Origin: an uncultured Pseudorhodobacter sp.
GTDB lineage: Bacteria > Pseudomonadota > Alphaproteobacteria > Rhodobacterales > Rhodobacteraceae
Assembly (NCBI GenBank): GCA_945952425.1
Contig: CAMFIX010000010.1
Span: forward strand, 1-21,537
DNA: 21,537 nucleotides
Direction of reading: 5' to 3'
Positions within the stretch are counted from its first letter, which is position 1, and the number at the start of each line of letters is the position of its first letter. Shown here one piece after another: positions 14,177 through 21,482 of the stretch. The position numbers and the translations under genes were made by a program. The notes below the pieces were generated by a model. It searched no databases. It saw only the letters and a program-made list of their open reading frames with translations, and was not told the origin of the DNA.

Positions 14177-15637
14177 TCAGAGGAAGGCGGTTTCCTCGAA
14201 ACTGCGCAGTTTGCGGCTGTGGATCTCGCCCAGCGGCATGTTGCGCAGGGACTCCATCGCGCGGATGCCGATCTGCAGGTGGCGGGAGACCTGGGTCTTG
14301 TAGAAATCGCTCGCCATGCCGGGGAGTTTCAGCTCTCCGTGCAGGGGTTTGTCGCTGACGCAAAGGAGCGTGCCATAGGGCACCCGGAAGCGGAAGCCGT
14401 TGGCGGCGATGGTGGCCGACTCCATGTCCAGCGCGATGGCGCGGGATTGCGAGAGGCGCCGCACCGGGCCGGACTGGTCGCGCAGTTCCCAGTTGCGGTT
14501 GTCGATCGTGGCGACGGTGCCGGTGCGCATGATGCGCTTCAGCTCGTAGCCGGTCAGCTTGGTGACCTCGGCCACCGCCTCCTGGAGGGCGATCTGGATC
14601 TCGGCCAGCGCCGGGATCGGCACCCAGACGGGCAGGTCGTCGTCCAGCACGTGATCCTCGCGCAGATAGGCATGGGCCAGGCAGAAGTCGCCGAGGTTCT
14701 GGCTGTTGCGCAAGCCCGCGCAGTGGCCGACCATCAGCCAGGCATGGGGCCGCAAGACAGCGATATGGTCGGTCGCGGTCTTGGCATTCGACGGCCCGAC
14801 CCCGATGTTGACCAGGGTGATCCCGTTCCCATCCGCCCTTTTCAGGTGATAGGTCGGCATCTGTGGCGTCTTGGTGCTGGGCTCCAGAACGCCATCCGCC
14901 GCGGTGATCTCGGCATTCCCCGCCGCCACGAAGCCGGTATAGCCCAGGGTCGGGTCGGCCAAGGCGGCGCGGGCGAAGGCCTCGAACTCGTCGACATAGA
15001 ACTGGTAGTTGGTAAACAGCACGTAGTTCTGGAAATGGATCGGGTCGGTCGCGGTATAATGCGCGAGCCTTGCCAGCGAGTAATCCACCCTTTGCGCCGT
15101 GAAGGGCGCCAGCGGCAGCGAGCCATCGGGGTTCTGCGTCCGCGTGCCGTTGACGATGTCATCGTTCGTCGTCGCCAGGTCCGGCACGTCGAAGACATCG
15201 CGCAGCGAGAACTCCATCACCCCCTGATGCGGCACGGTCTGGCCCGCCATGGCGAAATGCAAGGGCATCGGCGTGTCGGACACCCCGATCTCGACCGCGA
15301 CGCCGTGGTTCTCGATCAACAGGCCCAGCTGCTGGGTGAAGTAATTGCGGAAGAGGTCGGGCTTGGTCACCGTCGTCGCATAGATGCCGGGATGGCTGAC
15401 ATGGCCAAAGCTCAGGCGGCTGTCGGTCTTGTCATGGCTGGTCACGACAAGGCGGATCTCGGGGTAATAGGCGCGGATGCGGTGGGCGGGCTTGCCCTCG
15501 GCCAGGGCGCGGGCAAAGCCCTGCGAGAGGAAGGCGGTGGCCTCGTCATACAGCTCTTGCAGCCGGGCGACGGCGGCTTTCGCTTCGGTGAAGGCCTGGG
15601 GCGGGGTCTTGGGCGGGGTAAGCAGTTCGTCTTGCAT
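14177..15637 (-). CDS. amn: AMP nucleosidase
   Basis: This 486-residue enzyme hydrolyses AMP to adenine and ribose 5-phosphate, lowering the adenylate pool when AMP rises. The N-terminal part (about 1-180) is the AMP nucleosidase-specific domain. The C-terminal part is a purine-phosphorylase-like domain with NIGVGPSNAKTATDHIAVLR, WLMVGHCAGLRNSQ, ALDMESATIAANG and CVSDKPLHGE. The aspartate at about residue 429 in SDKP corresponds to the catalytic base of this family. The length is normal for the proteobacterial enzyme. It lies 63 bp downstream of a small methyltransferase gene on the same strand and upstream of HU. Confidence 0.95.
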   Translation of the reverse strand: MQDELLTPPKTPPQAFTEAKAAVARLQELYDEATAFLSQGFARALAEGKPAHRIRAYYPEIRLVVTSHDKTDSRLSFGHVSHPGIYATTVTKPDLFRNYFTQQLGLLIENHGVAVEIGVSDTPMPLHFAMAGQTVPHQGVMEFSLRDVFDVPDLATTNDDIVNGTRTQNPDGSLPLAPFTAQRVDYSLARLAHYTATDPIHFQNYVLFTNYQFYVDEFEAFARAALADPTLGYTGFVAAGNAEITAADGVLEPSTKTPQMPTYHLKRADGNGITLVNIGVGPSNAKTATDHIAVLRPHAWLMVGHCAGLRNSQNLGDFCLAHAYLREDHVLDDDLPVWVPIPALAEIQIALQEAVAEVTKLTGYELKRIMRTGTVATIDNRNWELRDQSGPVRRLSQSRAIALDMESATIAANGFRFRVPYGTLLCVSDKPLHGELKLPGMASDFYKTQVSRHLQIGIRAMESLRNMPLGEIHSRKLRSFEETAFL

Positions 15638-15700
15638 CGGTCACCTGATTTGATCGGCCATCTAAGGCCTTGCCGCCTGTTTAGGCAAGCAAGATGACAG

Positions 15701-16324
15701 TCAGGCGGCGCGGAACATCAGGATGAAGGCGCGGTCGTCGGCGTGCGCGGGGTCTTGGGCTTGGGCCGCCGCGCCATAGACCTGCACGGGCAGGTCTTGC
15801 AGGTCGGTGATCGCACCCTCGGCCTGCAGGGCCTGCAGCGCGGGGGCGAATCTGTCCCAGACGCGCAGGTTGACCGACAGGGCGAAGAGACAGCCGGGCA
15901 GGGCCACCGCCAGCAGCGGGCCGAAAGCCTCCGGCCCGACATGGCCCGCGGTGAACGTGCCCGAGGAGGTGATGCCGCGATAGACCCGCGGCAGCGGCAG
16001 GGATTTCGTGACATCCGCCCGGATCAGCGCGCGGTAAATCCCCTTCTCCGCCGCCTTGGTCAGCATCTCGGCCGAGACATCCAGCCCGTCGATCTCGCCG
16101 CCAAAACCCTCCCGCAGGGCCGCCGCGCAAAGCCCGGTGCCGGCGCCCACATCCAGGACCGGGCCTTCGCCCCCCGCGGCCAGGAAGGCGCGGGCGACAT
16201 GGGCGGGCAGGCGATAGTCCAGCCGCTCCGCGAAGCCCGCGTCATAGCTGTCGGCCCAATCGCGATAGAGCTTCAGCGTCGCCTCGGGGCCGGTGAGGGC
16301 AAGGGCAGAGGTCAGGTCGGTCAT
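15701..16324 (-). CDS. Class I SAM-dependent methyltransferase
   Basis: This 207-residue protein has a Rossmann-type methyltransferase fold. Motif I is VLDVGAGTGLCAAAL at residues 56-70, followed by the acidic strand end IDGLDVSAEML. The opening LKLYRDWADSYDAGF resembles the small 'LYRDWA-SYD' methyltransferases of Rhodobacterales (Methyltransf_11/25 group), whose substrates are not known. The start at 16324 (MTDLT) is chosen because it gives that usual N-terminus. The frame is open to 16417, but that would overlap the divergent epimerase-like gene at 16398. No strong ribosome-binding site is visible. It may be cotranscribed with amn. Confidence 0.85.
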   Translation of the reverse strand: MTDLTSALALTGPEATLKLYRDWADSYDAGFAERLDYRLPAHVARAFLAAGGEGPVLDVGAGTGLCAAALREGFGGEIDGLDVSAEMLTKAAEKGIYRALIRADVTKSLPLPRVYRGITSSGTFTAGHVGPEAFGPLLAVALPGCLFALSVNLRVWDRFAPALQALQAEGAITDLQDLPVQVYGAAAQAQDPAHADDRAFILMFRAA

Positions 16325-16397
16325 CGCGCGATGATGGGCGGGGCGGTGGCCGCCGTCAACCGCTTGCAGCGGCGCGCAGGCCTTGCGACAAGGGGGC

Positions 16398-17225
16398 ATG
16401 AACACGCTTCTCTCCATCGGGCACGGCTATTCGGCCCAGGCCCTTGCACGCAGGCTCTTGCCGCAGGGCTGGCGCATCATCGGCACGACGCGCAGCCCCG
16501 AGGGCGTGGCAGAGCTTGCCGCCACCGGGATCGAAGCGCGGCTCTGGCCGGGCGAGGCCCTGCCCCTGGGCGAGGCCACCCACCTTCTGACCTCGGTCCC
16601 TCCGGGCGCCGCCGATCCGGTGCTGGCCGCGCATGGGGCGCAGATCGCGGCGGCGGGGCTCAAGTGGGTGGGCTATCTCTCGACCACCGCCGTCTATGGC
16701 CACCACGAGGGCGCCTGGGTGGACGAGACCACGCCGCCCGCCCCCTCCACCCCCCGCGGCGCGGCCCGGCTGAAGGCCGAAGAGGCCTGGGGCGCGCTGG
16801 ACCTGCCCTTGCACATCTTCCGCCTCGCCGGCATCTACGGCCCCGGGCGAGGCCCGTTCGAGAAGGTCCGCGACGGCAGCGCCCGGCGCATCGTCAAGCC
16901 GGGTCAGGTGTTTTCCCGCATCCATGTCGAGGATATCGCCAATGTGCTGGAGGCCGCCCTGCTGCGCCCCAGCCCCGGGGTCTACAACGTCTGCGACGAC
17001 GACCCCGCCAGCCCCGAGACCATCCTCGGCGCCGCCGCCGAGATGCTGGGCCTGCCTCCGCCGCCGATGGTGCCCTATGACCAGGCCGAAATGACCGAGA
17101 TGGCCCGCAGCTTCTATGCCGAGAACAAGAGGGTGCGGAACGACAAGATCAAGGCGGTCCTGGGCGTGCGGCTGATGTATCCGACCTACCGCGAGGGGCT
17201 GGCGGCGATCCTGGCCGGGGGCTGA
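16398..17225 (+). CDS. NAD(P)-binding epimerase/dehydratase-like protein (extended SDR, YeeZ-like)
   Basis: This 275-residue protein has the Rossmann nucleotide-binding start LLSIGHGYSAQALARRL (G8, G10, with A13 in place of the third glycine), STTAVYG at 95-101, and FRLAGIYGPGR at about 141-151. All are typical of extended SDR proteins in the YeeZ/epimerase group. Where active SDR enzymes have YxxxK, this protein has R120-GAARLK126, so the catalytic tyrosine is absent. It may not be a standard oxidoreductase, as in other YeeZ-like proteins. ATG at 16398 is used because AGGGGG lies just upstream (16391-16396). An in-frame TTG at 16383 has no such site. It is divergent from the methyltransferase gene. 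Confidence 0.85.
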   Translation: MNTLLSIGHGYSAQALARRLLPQGWRIIGTTRSPEGVAELAATGIEARLWPGEALPLGEATHLLTSVPPGAADPVLAAHGAQIAAAGLKWVGYLSTTAVYGHHEGAWVDETTPPAPSTPRGAARLKAEEAWGALDLPLHIFRLAGIYGPGRGPFEKVRDGSARRIVKPGQVFSRIHVEDIANVLEAALLRPSPGVYNVCDDDPASPETILGAAAEMLGLPPPPMVPYDQAEMTEMARSFYAENKRVRNDKIKAVLGVRLMYPTYREGLAAILAGG

Positions 17226-17280
17226 GCCCCCCCGTCGAGGCCCCCCGCGATTTTCATCCCCCCGCCCGCATCACAACCCC

Positions 17281-17390
17281 TTGAACGCCGCGCGCCGCCT
17301 CCCCATCTGAGGTTTGCGGACCGGGCCCCTCTGACGCCAAAGCGTGATGTCGGACCGCATCGAGCAAAAGCTCGATCGGGCCCTCCGGTC
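17281..17390 (+). promoter_or_regulatory. Structured leader upstream of the terC-like gene (candidate cis-regulatory RNA)
   Basis: A closing stem GACCGG (17319-17324) with CCGGTC (17385-17390) encloses two hairpins: ACGC CAAA GCGT (17334-17345) and ATCGAGC AAAA GCTCGAT (17359-17376). This would be a three-way junction ending 23 bases before the TTG start. A TTGAAC at 17281 could be a -35 box, but no convincing -10 follows. Members of the TerC family are often controlled by the manganese yybP-ykoY riboswitch. I could not match its conserved loops here, so the identity is open. Confidence 0.35.
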
Positions 17391-17413
17391 GAGCCCCAAC
17401 AGAGAGGTTCGAC

Positions 17414-18373
17414 TTGGATACGCTTCTTGCCCCCTTCCTCGGCACGCCGGTGTGGATGTGGCTCACCTTCCTCGGCATCGTGCTGACGCTTCTGGCCGCC
17501 GACCTCGGCCTGTTCCACACCAAGGCGAAGGAGATCGGCGTGGCCGAGAGCCTGCGCCTTTCCGCGCTTTACATCGCGCTCGGTCTCTCCTTTGCGGCCT
17601 TCGTCGGCCACCAGATGGGCGGCGCCGCCGCCACGGCCTACCTGACCGCCTTCGTGGTGGAAAAGTCGCTGTCGCTGGACAATGTCTTCGTCATCGCGCT
17701 GATCTTTTCGTCGCTGGCCATCCCCCGCGCCCTGCAACACCGCGTGCTTTTCTGGGGCATCCTCGGCGTCATCGTCCTGCGCGGGTTGATGATCGGCCTC
17801 GGCGCCGCCCTGGTCGCCGAATACCACTGGGTGCTTTACCTCTTCGCGGCCTTCCTGATCGTCACCGGCATCAAGATGCTCTGGTCGACCGAGAACCACG
17901 ACCCCGCCGCCAACCCCCTGGTGCGCTTCCTGAAATCGCGCATGCCGCTGACCGAGACGCTGGACGGCGAACGCTTCTTCACCCGCCGGAACGGCGCGCT
18001 GATGGCGACACCCCTCTTCCTCGCCCTCATCATGGTGGAAACCGCCGATCTGATCTTCGCCGTCGATTCGGTGCCAGCCGTCTTTGCCATCACCGCCGAC
18101 CCGTTCCTGGTCTATACGTCCAACATCTTCGCCATCCTCGGCCTGCGCGCGCTTTACTTCGCGCTCTCCGCGATCCTGCACCGCTTCGCCTATCTGAAAT
18201 ACGCGCTGGCCGCCCTGCTGGTCTTCATCGGCTCGAAACTCTTCATCGCCGACGCGCTGGACTGGGAGAAATTCCCCGCCGCCCTCTCGCTCGGCGTCAC
18301 GGCCGCGATCCTGGGCACCGGCATCGCCGTCTCGCTCTGGAAAACCCGCGAGACCCCGAAGCCCATCGGCTGA
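17414..18373 (+). CDS. TerC-family membrane protein, TTG start
   Basis: This 319-residue integral membrane protein belongs to the TerC family (Alx/YkoY relatives). Its hallmarks are two acidic transmembrane motifs: VVEKSLSLDNVFV at residues 81-93 and VETADLIFAVDSVPA at 208-222. In both, the Glu and Asp residues are thought to form an ion path. About eight or nine membrane helices are expected. Family members have been linked to manganese efflux and to tellurite or alkaline-pH response, and the substrate here is inferred only. The start is TTG at 17414, supported by AGAGAGG at 17401-17407. No better start exists in the frame. It has a structured leader and a strong terminator, and looks like a single-gene unit. 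Confidence 0.92.
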   Translation: MDTLLAPFLGTPVWMWLTFLGIVLTLLAADLGLFHTKAKEIGVAESLRLSALYIALGLSFAAFVGHQMGGAAATAYLTAFVVEKSLSLDNVFVIALIFSSLAIPRALQHRVLFWGILGVIVLRGLMIGLGAALVAEYHWVLYLFAAFLIVTGIKMLWSTENHDPAANPLVRFLKSRMPLTETLDGERFFTRRNGALMATPLFLALIMVETADLIFAVDSVPAVFAITADPFLVYTSNIFAILGLRALYFALSAILHRFAYLKYALAALLVFIGSKLFIADALDWEKFPAALSLGVTAAILGTGIAVSLWKTRETPKPIG

Positions 18374-18377
18374 ACCA

Positions 18378-18408
18378 AAGGGGCGCGCCCGATCCGGCCG
18401 CGCCCCTT
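18378..18408 (+). terminator. Rho-independent terminator after the terC-like gene
   Basis: AAGGGGCGCG (18378-18387) pairs perfectly with CGCGCCCCTT (18399-18408) around an 11-base loop, starting four bases after the stop codon. It is followed by TTGCTCTTTC, which is the edge of an intergenic repeat. Confidence 0.8.
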
Positions 18409-18409
18409 G

Positions 18410-18464
18410 CTCTTTCATACTGGCCCAAATATCCCACGGGGGTCCGGGGGTGTGAAACCCCCGG
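18410..18464 (-). repeat. GGGATATTT...CAGTATGAAAGA intergenic repeat with hairpin
   Basis: Read on the - strand, the element consists of a hairpin CCGGGGG TTTCACA CCCCCGG, then ACCCCCGTGGGATATTT, GGGC and CAGTATGAAAGAGC. It is the same element as at 21420-21482 and shares its core with the pair at 13598-13690. It lies between the convergent terC-like and HIT genes. Confidence 0.8.
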
Positions 18465-18490
18465 CGCTTTCCACCCTCACTGCGCCAAAG

Positions 18491-18853
18491 TCATTCGGGC
18501 TGAACCATCCGCCCCATCGCCCGCCCGCCGAGGATATGCAGGTGGTAATGCGGCACTTCCTGGCCGCCATCCTCCCGCGTGTTGGCAATCGCGCGGAACC
18601 CGCCCTCCAGCCCCAGCCCCGCCACCACCTGGGCGACTGTGCGGTGGAAATCCACCAGCTCCTCGGCCGAGGCTTCGGCGGCGAAATGGTCCAACGAGAC
18701 ATAGGCCCCTTTCGGGATCACCAGCACATGCACCGGCGCCAGGGGGCGGATGTCGTGGAAAGCCAAAGTATGGGCCGTCTCGGCCACGGTCTTGTTGGGG
18801 ATCTCGCCGCGCAGGATGCGGGCGAAGATATTGGTCGGGTCATAGGCAAACAT
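18491..18853 (-). CDS. HIT-family protein (HINT-like purine nucleoside phosphoramidase)
   Basis: This 120-residue protein is a histidine-triad nucleotide-binding protein. It opens YDPTNIFARILRGEIPNKTV, as HINT proteins do, with LVIPKGAYVSLDHF in the middle. The HIT motif HYHLHIL covers His102, His104 and His106, and the central His of the set is the nucleophile in this family. Members hydrolyse AMP-lysine or other adenosine phosphoramidates. It begins three bases after the stop of the GT14-like glycosyltransferase gene on the same strand and is therefore probably in the same operon, although a functional tie is not evident. Confidence 0.94.
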   Translation of the reverse strand: MFAYDPTNIFARILRGEIPNKTVAETAHTLAFHDIRPLAPVHVLVIPKGAYVSLDHFAAEASAEELVDFHRTVAQVVAGLGLEGGFRAIANTREDGGQEVPHYHLHILGGRAMGRMVQPE

Positions 18854-18856
18854 GTC

Positions 18857-20434
18857 TCAGTCCACGAAAAGATAATGGGTGCCGGCGATCTCGCGCGCCT
18901 TGGGGGCAGGTATATCCAGAAACTCCGCCAGCGGCACCGTGTTTTCATCCACCGTGTCCGATTGCTTGATCTGGTAGAAGCCCGGGAAGCCGGCATCGCG
19001 GATACGGTCGGACTCGAAACGCACATCGTAGCGGATCGTCGGCAGCAGCCGGGCGATCACTTCGTTCGGTGTCGAATCCGCCGCCAGACCCACCCGTTTC
19101 GCATGGCCGATCAGGTAGTCATCCGTGAAGTCGCATTGAATCTCCAAGAGCCGCACCTTGGCCTTGTCGTTGTAGAAATCCTGCATCAGATCGACATTGG
19201 CCGGGTCGATGCAGACGACCAGCACATCGGACTGCCAGTAATCGAACAACATCCGCACCAGCGCCCGCCTGTGCCTTGTGCGCTTTTCCAGCGTGGACTG
19301 GATGCCGCCCAGGTCGGGCAGGGGGGTAGAGGCCTCGTTGAACAGATACTCCACCGCCGGGTAATTCGTCACCTGCCGCACCCGGTCCACCAGGCGCTTG
19401 GCGACATGCCATTTCTTGCAGGTCACCATCAGCAGGGTCCGCGTGCGGCCCAAAGAGCTTTCCGTCTCCCAGAAGCGCGGCGCGAAACGGCGGCCGACGC
19501 GGCCGCGGCCGACCAGGAAGTGAAAGAGGCTCCGCCCCTCGTTCGAGACGGCGAACTTGTGCCCTTTCTCGATGTAAAGCTTGCCCAGCCGCTCTTTCAG
19601 CTCTTGCGCATCGGGGCTGATCTTGCGGGCAAACAGGTAATCCTGCGCCAGAAGCAGGTCGTAATGGTCGTTGTAGAAGCTGACCGGCATGCCGTAATCG
19701 GTGAACATCAGGAAGGTCAGCGTGCGGGTGCGGATTTCGACCTCGGGCACCAGGTGGCGCACCAGGGTCTGGAAAAACGTCTCGTCCGGAATCCAGGTGG
19801 TCGAGAAGAACCGCATCACATCGGGCCGCGCCTTGACGAAGGCCAGGATCAGCTCGATCGTCCGCCGCCGCAGGCACCACCACTGCGAGCCTATCATCAT
19901 CTGCAGATCATGCGGCACCGAGCGCCGCAGCCCCAACCGCTCCTGCCACTCCATCGAGCGGTAGAACCACTTTTTCTGGCTGCGCTCGTTGAAATAGTGG
20001 CGATAGACCAGCCGCTCTTCCTTGATGCCGGTCTTGATCCAGTCCGAGGCGAAGAAGTCGAAGCTTTCGATATAGTCGCATTCCGCCGCATCGAGAAAGC
20101 GATGGGCATATTCCGCCGTCTTCACCGGCATGCAGTCGCCCGAGAGCATGTAGAAATGCGTGGCGCGCGGAAAGGCGTCCACCGCCGCCTCGACGGCCTG
20201 AAGGGTGGCATCGACCAGACTCCACTCCCCCCAGCCGCATTTGACGCGGCGCTGGGCGAAGGTGACGGCGGGGTTGGTGGCCAAGGCCTCGCGGATGCGC
20301 TCGTAATCCTCGCGCTTGGCGCGGGCGTCGAAATGGATGGCGATGAAATCCCCGGCCGCGGTCAACCGCTCGGCCTGGGCGATGATGCCAGCCGCGTCCT
20401 TGTGGCACAGGAGGATGTAGGCAATTTTCGCCAT
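18857..20434 (-). CDS. GT14-like (core-2/I-branching) glycosyltransferase with long C-terminal domain
   Basis: This 525-residue protein has an N-terminal glycosyltransferase domain of the core-2/I-branching beta-1,6-N-acetylglucosaminyltransferase type (about residues 1-275). It starts KIAYILLCHKDAA and has IHFDAR at 33-38, VKCGWGEWSLVDATL at 64-78, FYMLSGDCMPVKT at 94-106, and a GSQWWCL block. All are characteristic of GT14. The C-terminal part (about 285-525) contains LMVTCKKWHVAKRLVDRV and LVVCIDPANVDLMQDFY. It resembles the extension seen in Rhodobacterales homologues annotated only as domains of unknown function. There is no signal peptide or membrane helix, so it acts at the cytoplasmic face. 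It is divergent from a sulfotransferase and followed by a HIT gene at 3 bp. The acceptor glycan is unknown. Confidence 0.88.
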   Translation of the reverse strand: MAKIAYILLCHKDAAGIIAQAERLTAAGDFIAIHFDARAKREDYERIREALATNPAVTFAQRRVKCGWGEWSLVDATLQAVEAAVDAFPRATHFYMLSGDCMPVKTAEYAHRFLDAAECDYIESFDFFASDWIKTGIKEERLVYRHYFNERSQKKWFYRSMEWQERLGLRRSVPHDLQMMIGSQWWCLRRRTIELILAFVKARPDVMRFFSTTWIPDETFFQTLVRHLVPEVEIRTRTLTFLMFTDYGMPVSFYNDHYDLLLAQDYLFARKISPDAQELKERLGKLYIEKGHKFAVSNEGRSLFHFLVGRGRVGRRFAPRFWETESSLGRTRTLLMVTCKKWHVAKRLVDRVRQVTNYPAVEYLFNEASTPLPDLGGIQSTLEKRTRHRRALVRMLFDYWQSDVLVVCIDPANVDLMQDFYNDKAKVRLLEIQCDFTDDYLIGHAKRVGLAADSTPNEVIARLLPTIRYDVRFESDRIRDAGFPGFYQIKQSDTVDENTVPLAEFLDIPAPKAREIAGTHYLFVD

Positions 20435-20582
20435 CTTGGAAACAATCCGACAGGTCTTCCGCTCTTTGTTGCCCTAGATAGCTTTATCGGACATTGAAAA
20501 GACAGACATTCTTTGCTTTTTTCGCCCTAGAATTTCCAAGGTTCCGGTCCAGACCGGCAAACGGACCGCGAAGGAGACGAGT
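20435..20582. promoter_or_regulatory. Divergent promoter region between glycosyltransferase and sulfotransferase genes
   Basis: This 148-bp gap is visibly richer in A and T than its surroundings. GCCCTAGA occurs twice, at 20471-20478 and 20524-20531, each after a T-rich stretch. A perfect inverted repeat, CCGGTC CA GACCGG, is at 20544-20557. TTGAAA at 20494 and TAGAAT at 20528 are promoter-like but not correctly spaced with each other. I infer that both divergent promoters lie here but cannot place them. Confidence 0.4.
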
Positions 20583-21401
20583 ATGGGCTTTCCAGGCACC
20601 TGGATGACCGAAAGTGGCAGCGTTGTGTATCGCGTGGTGCCGAAATGCGCCTGCTCGACCATCGGGCAGATCATGTTCTATGCCGACCATGGGGCGTTTT
20701 TCGATGGCGACATCCATGACGCGACCGAGGGCATGCACAAATGGTCGATGGAGGCCAGCCAGCCCCTGATCGAAAAGACGGTCAAGGCGCGCAAGACCTA
20801 TACGTTCACCTGCGTGAGGAACCCCTATACGCGGATTCTGTCGTCCTTCTTCGACAAGATTTGCGGCATCCAAAGGAACGGCCGCCGCTATCGCGGCAAC
20901 ATGGTGCCTTTGCTGGTGCAGAAATACGGGGTGGAGGTCGGCGGCCCGGAGGGGAAGGACGATTTCGACCAGATCGCCAGCTTCCGCCGCTTTCTCCTCT
21001 TCGCCCGCGACACGATCCGCTTCAAGAAACCGATGGAGCCGGACATCCACTGGAGTGCTATGTCCGGGCATATCTCGACCTTCATCGTGAACGGCGGGCG
21101 TTACGACCAGATCTTCTTCACCGAGAAGTTCGACGATGGCATGCAGAAGGTGGTCGACAAGATGGCGCCCAAGCACGCCATCGACCTGAAGCAGATCCCC
21201 CGGTTCAACGAAAGCGAAGGCCACGGGCCGAAGCGCGCGCATCCGGTGGAAGACTATTTCGACGACCTCAGCCGCCACCTGGTCTGGGAAATCTACAAAA
21301 AGGACTTCCAGCTCTTCCAATACGATTTCGACAACCCGGCCAACAAGATGCCCCTGGCCGAGGTCGATCTGGCGGAAGTGCATGCGAAACTGGGCGAGTA
21401 A
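20583..21401 (+). CDS. Sulfotransferase family protein (carbohydrate type)
   Basis: This 272-residue cytoplasmic protein has the two PAPS-binding motifs of sulfotransferases. The 5'-phosphosulfate loop is VVPKCACSTI at residues 18-27. The 3'-phosphate motif is TFTCVRNPYTRILSSFFDK at 74-92, with the usual Arg79 and a Ser at 87 or 88. The PKCACSTI form of the first loop is that of the carbohydrate-sulfotransferase (Sulfotransfer_2) group, which transfers sulfate from PAPS to sugar hydroxyls. The ATG at 20583 is fixed by AAGGAG at 20571-20576. It is divergent from a GT14-like glycosyltransferase, suggesting that both modify the same polysaccharide. A hairpin-bearing repeat follows the stop. Confidence 0.9.
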   Translation: MGFPGTWMTESGSVVYRVVPKCACSTIGQIMFYADHGAFFDGDIHDATEGMHKWSMEASQPLIEKTVKARKTYTFTCVRNPYTRILSSFFDKICGIQRNGRRYRGNMVPLLVQKYGVEVGGPEGKDDFDQIASFRRFLLFARDTIRFKKPMEPDIHWSAMSGHISTFIVNGGRYDQIFFTEKFDDGMQKVVDKMAPKHAIDLKQIPRFNESEGHGPKRAHPVEDYFDDLSRHLVWEIYKKDFQLFQYDFDNPANKMPLAEVDLAEVHAKLGE

Positions 21402-21419
21402 AGCGCCTGGCGACCAGCG

Positions 21420-21482
21420 CTGGAGGGGTTTCACACCCCTCCAGACCTCCCCGTGGGATATTTGCGCAAGTATGAAAGAGAA
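21420..21482 (+). repeat. GGGATATTT...AGTATGAAAGAG intergenic repeat with hairpin
   Basis: The hairpin CTGGAGGGG TTTCACA CCCCTCCAG (21420-21444) is followed by ACCTCCCCGTGGGATATTT, GCGCA and AGTATGAAAGAGAAG. It has the same order of parts as the element at 18410-18464 read on the other strand. It begins 18 bases after the sulfotransferase stop, and the hairpin could help end that transcript. The remaining bases to 21537 hold nothing I can recognise. Confidence 0.8.

Noticed and set aside
17225..17413. Manganese (yybP-ykoY) riboswitch upstream of the TerC-family gene
   Set aside because: The gene family fits, but I could not find the conserved loop sequences of that riboswitch, so only a generic structured leader is reported.
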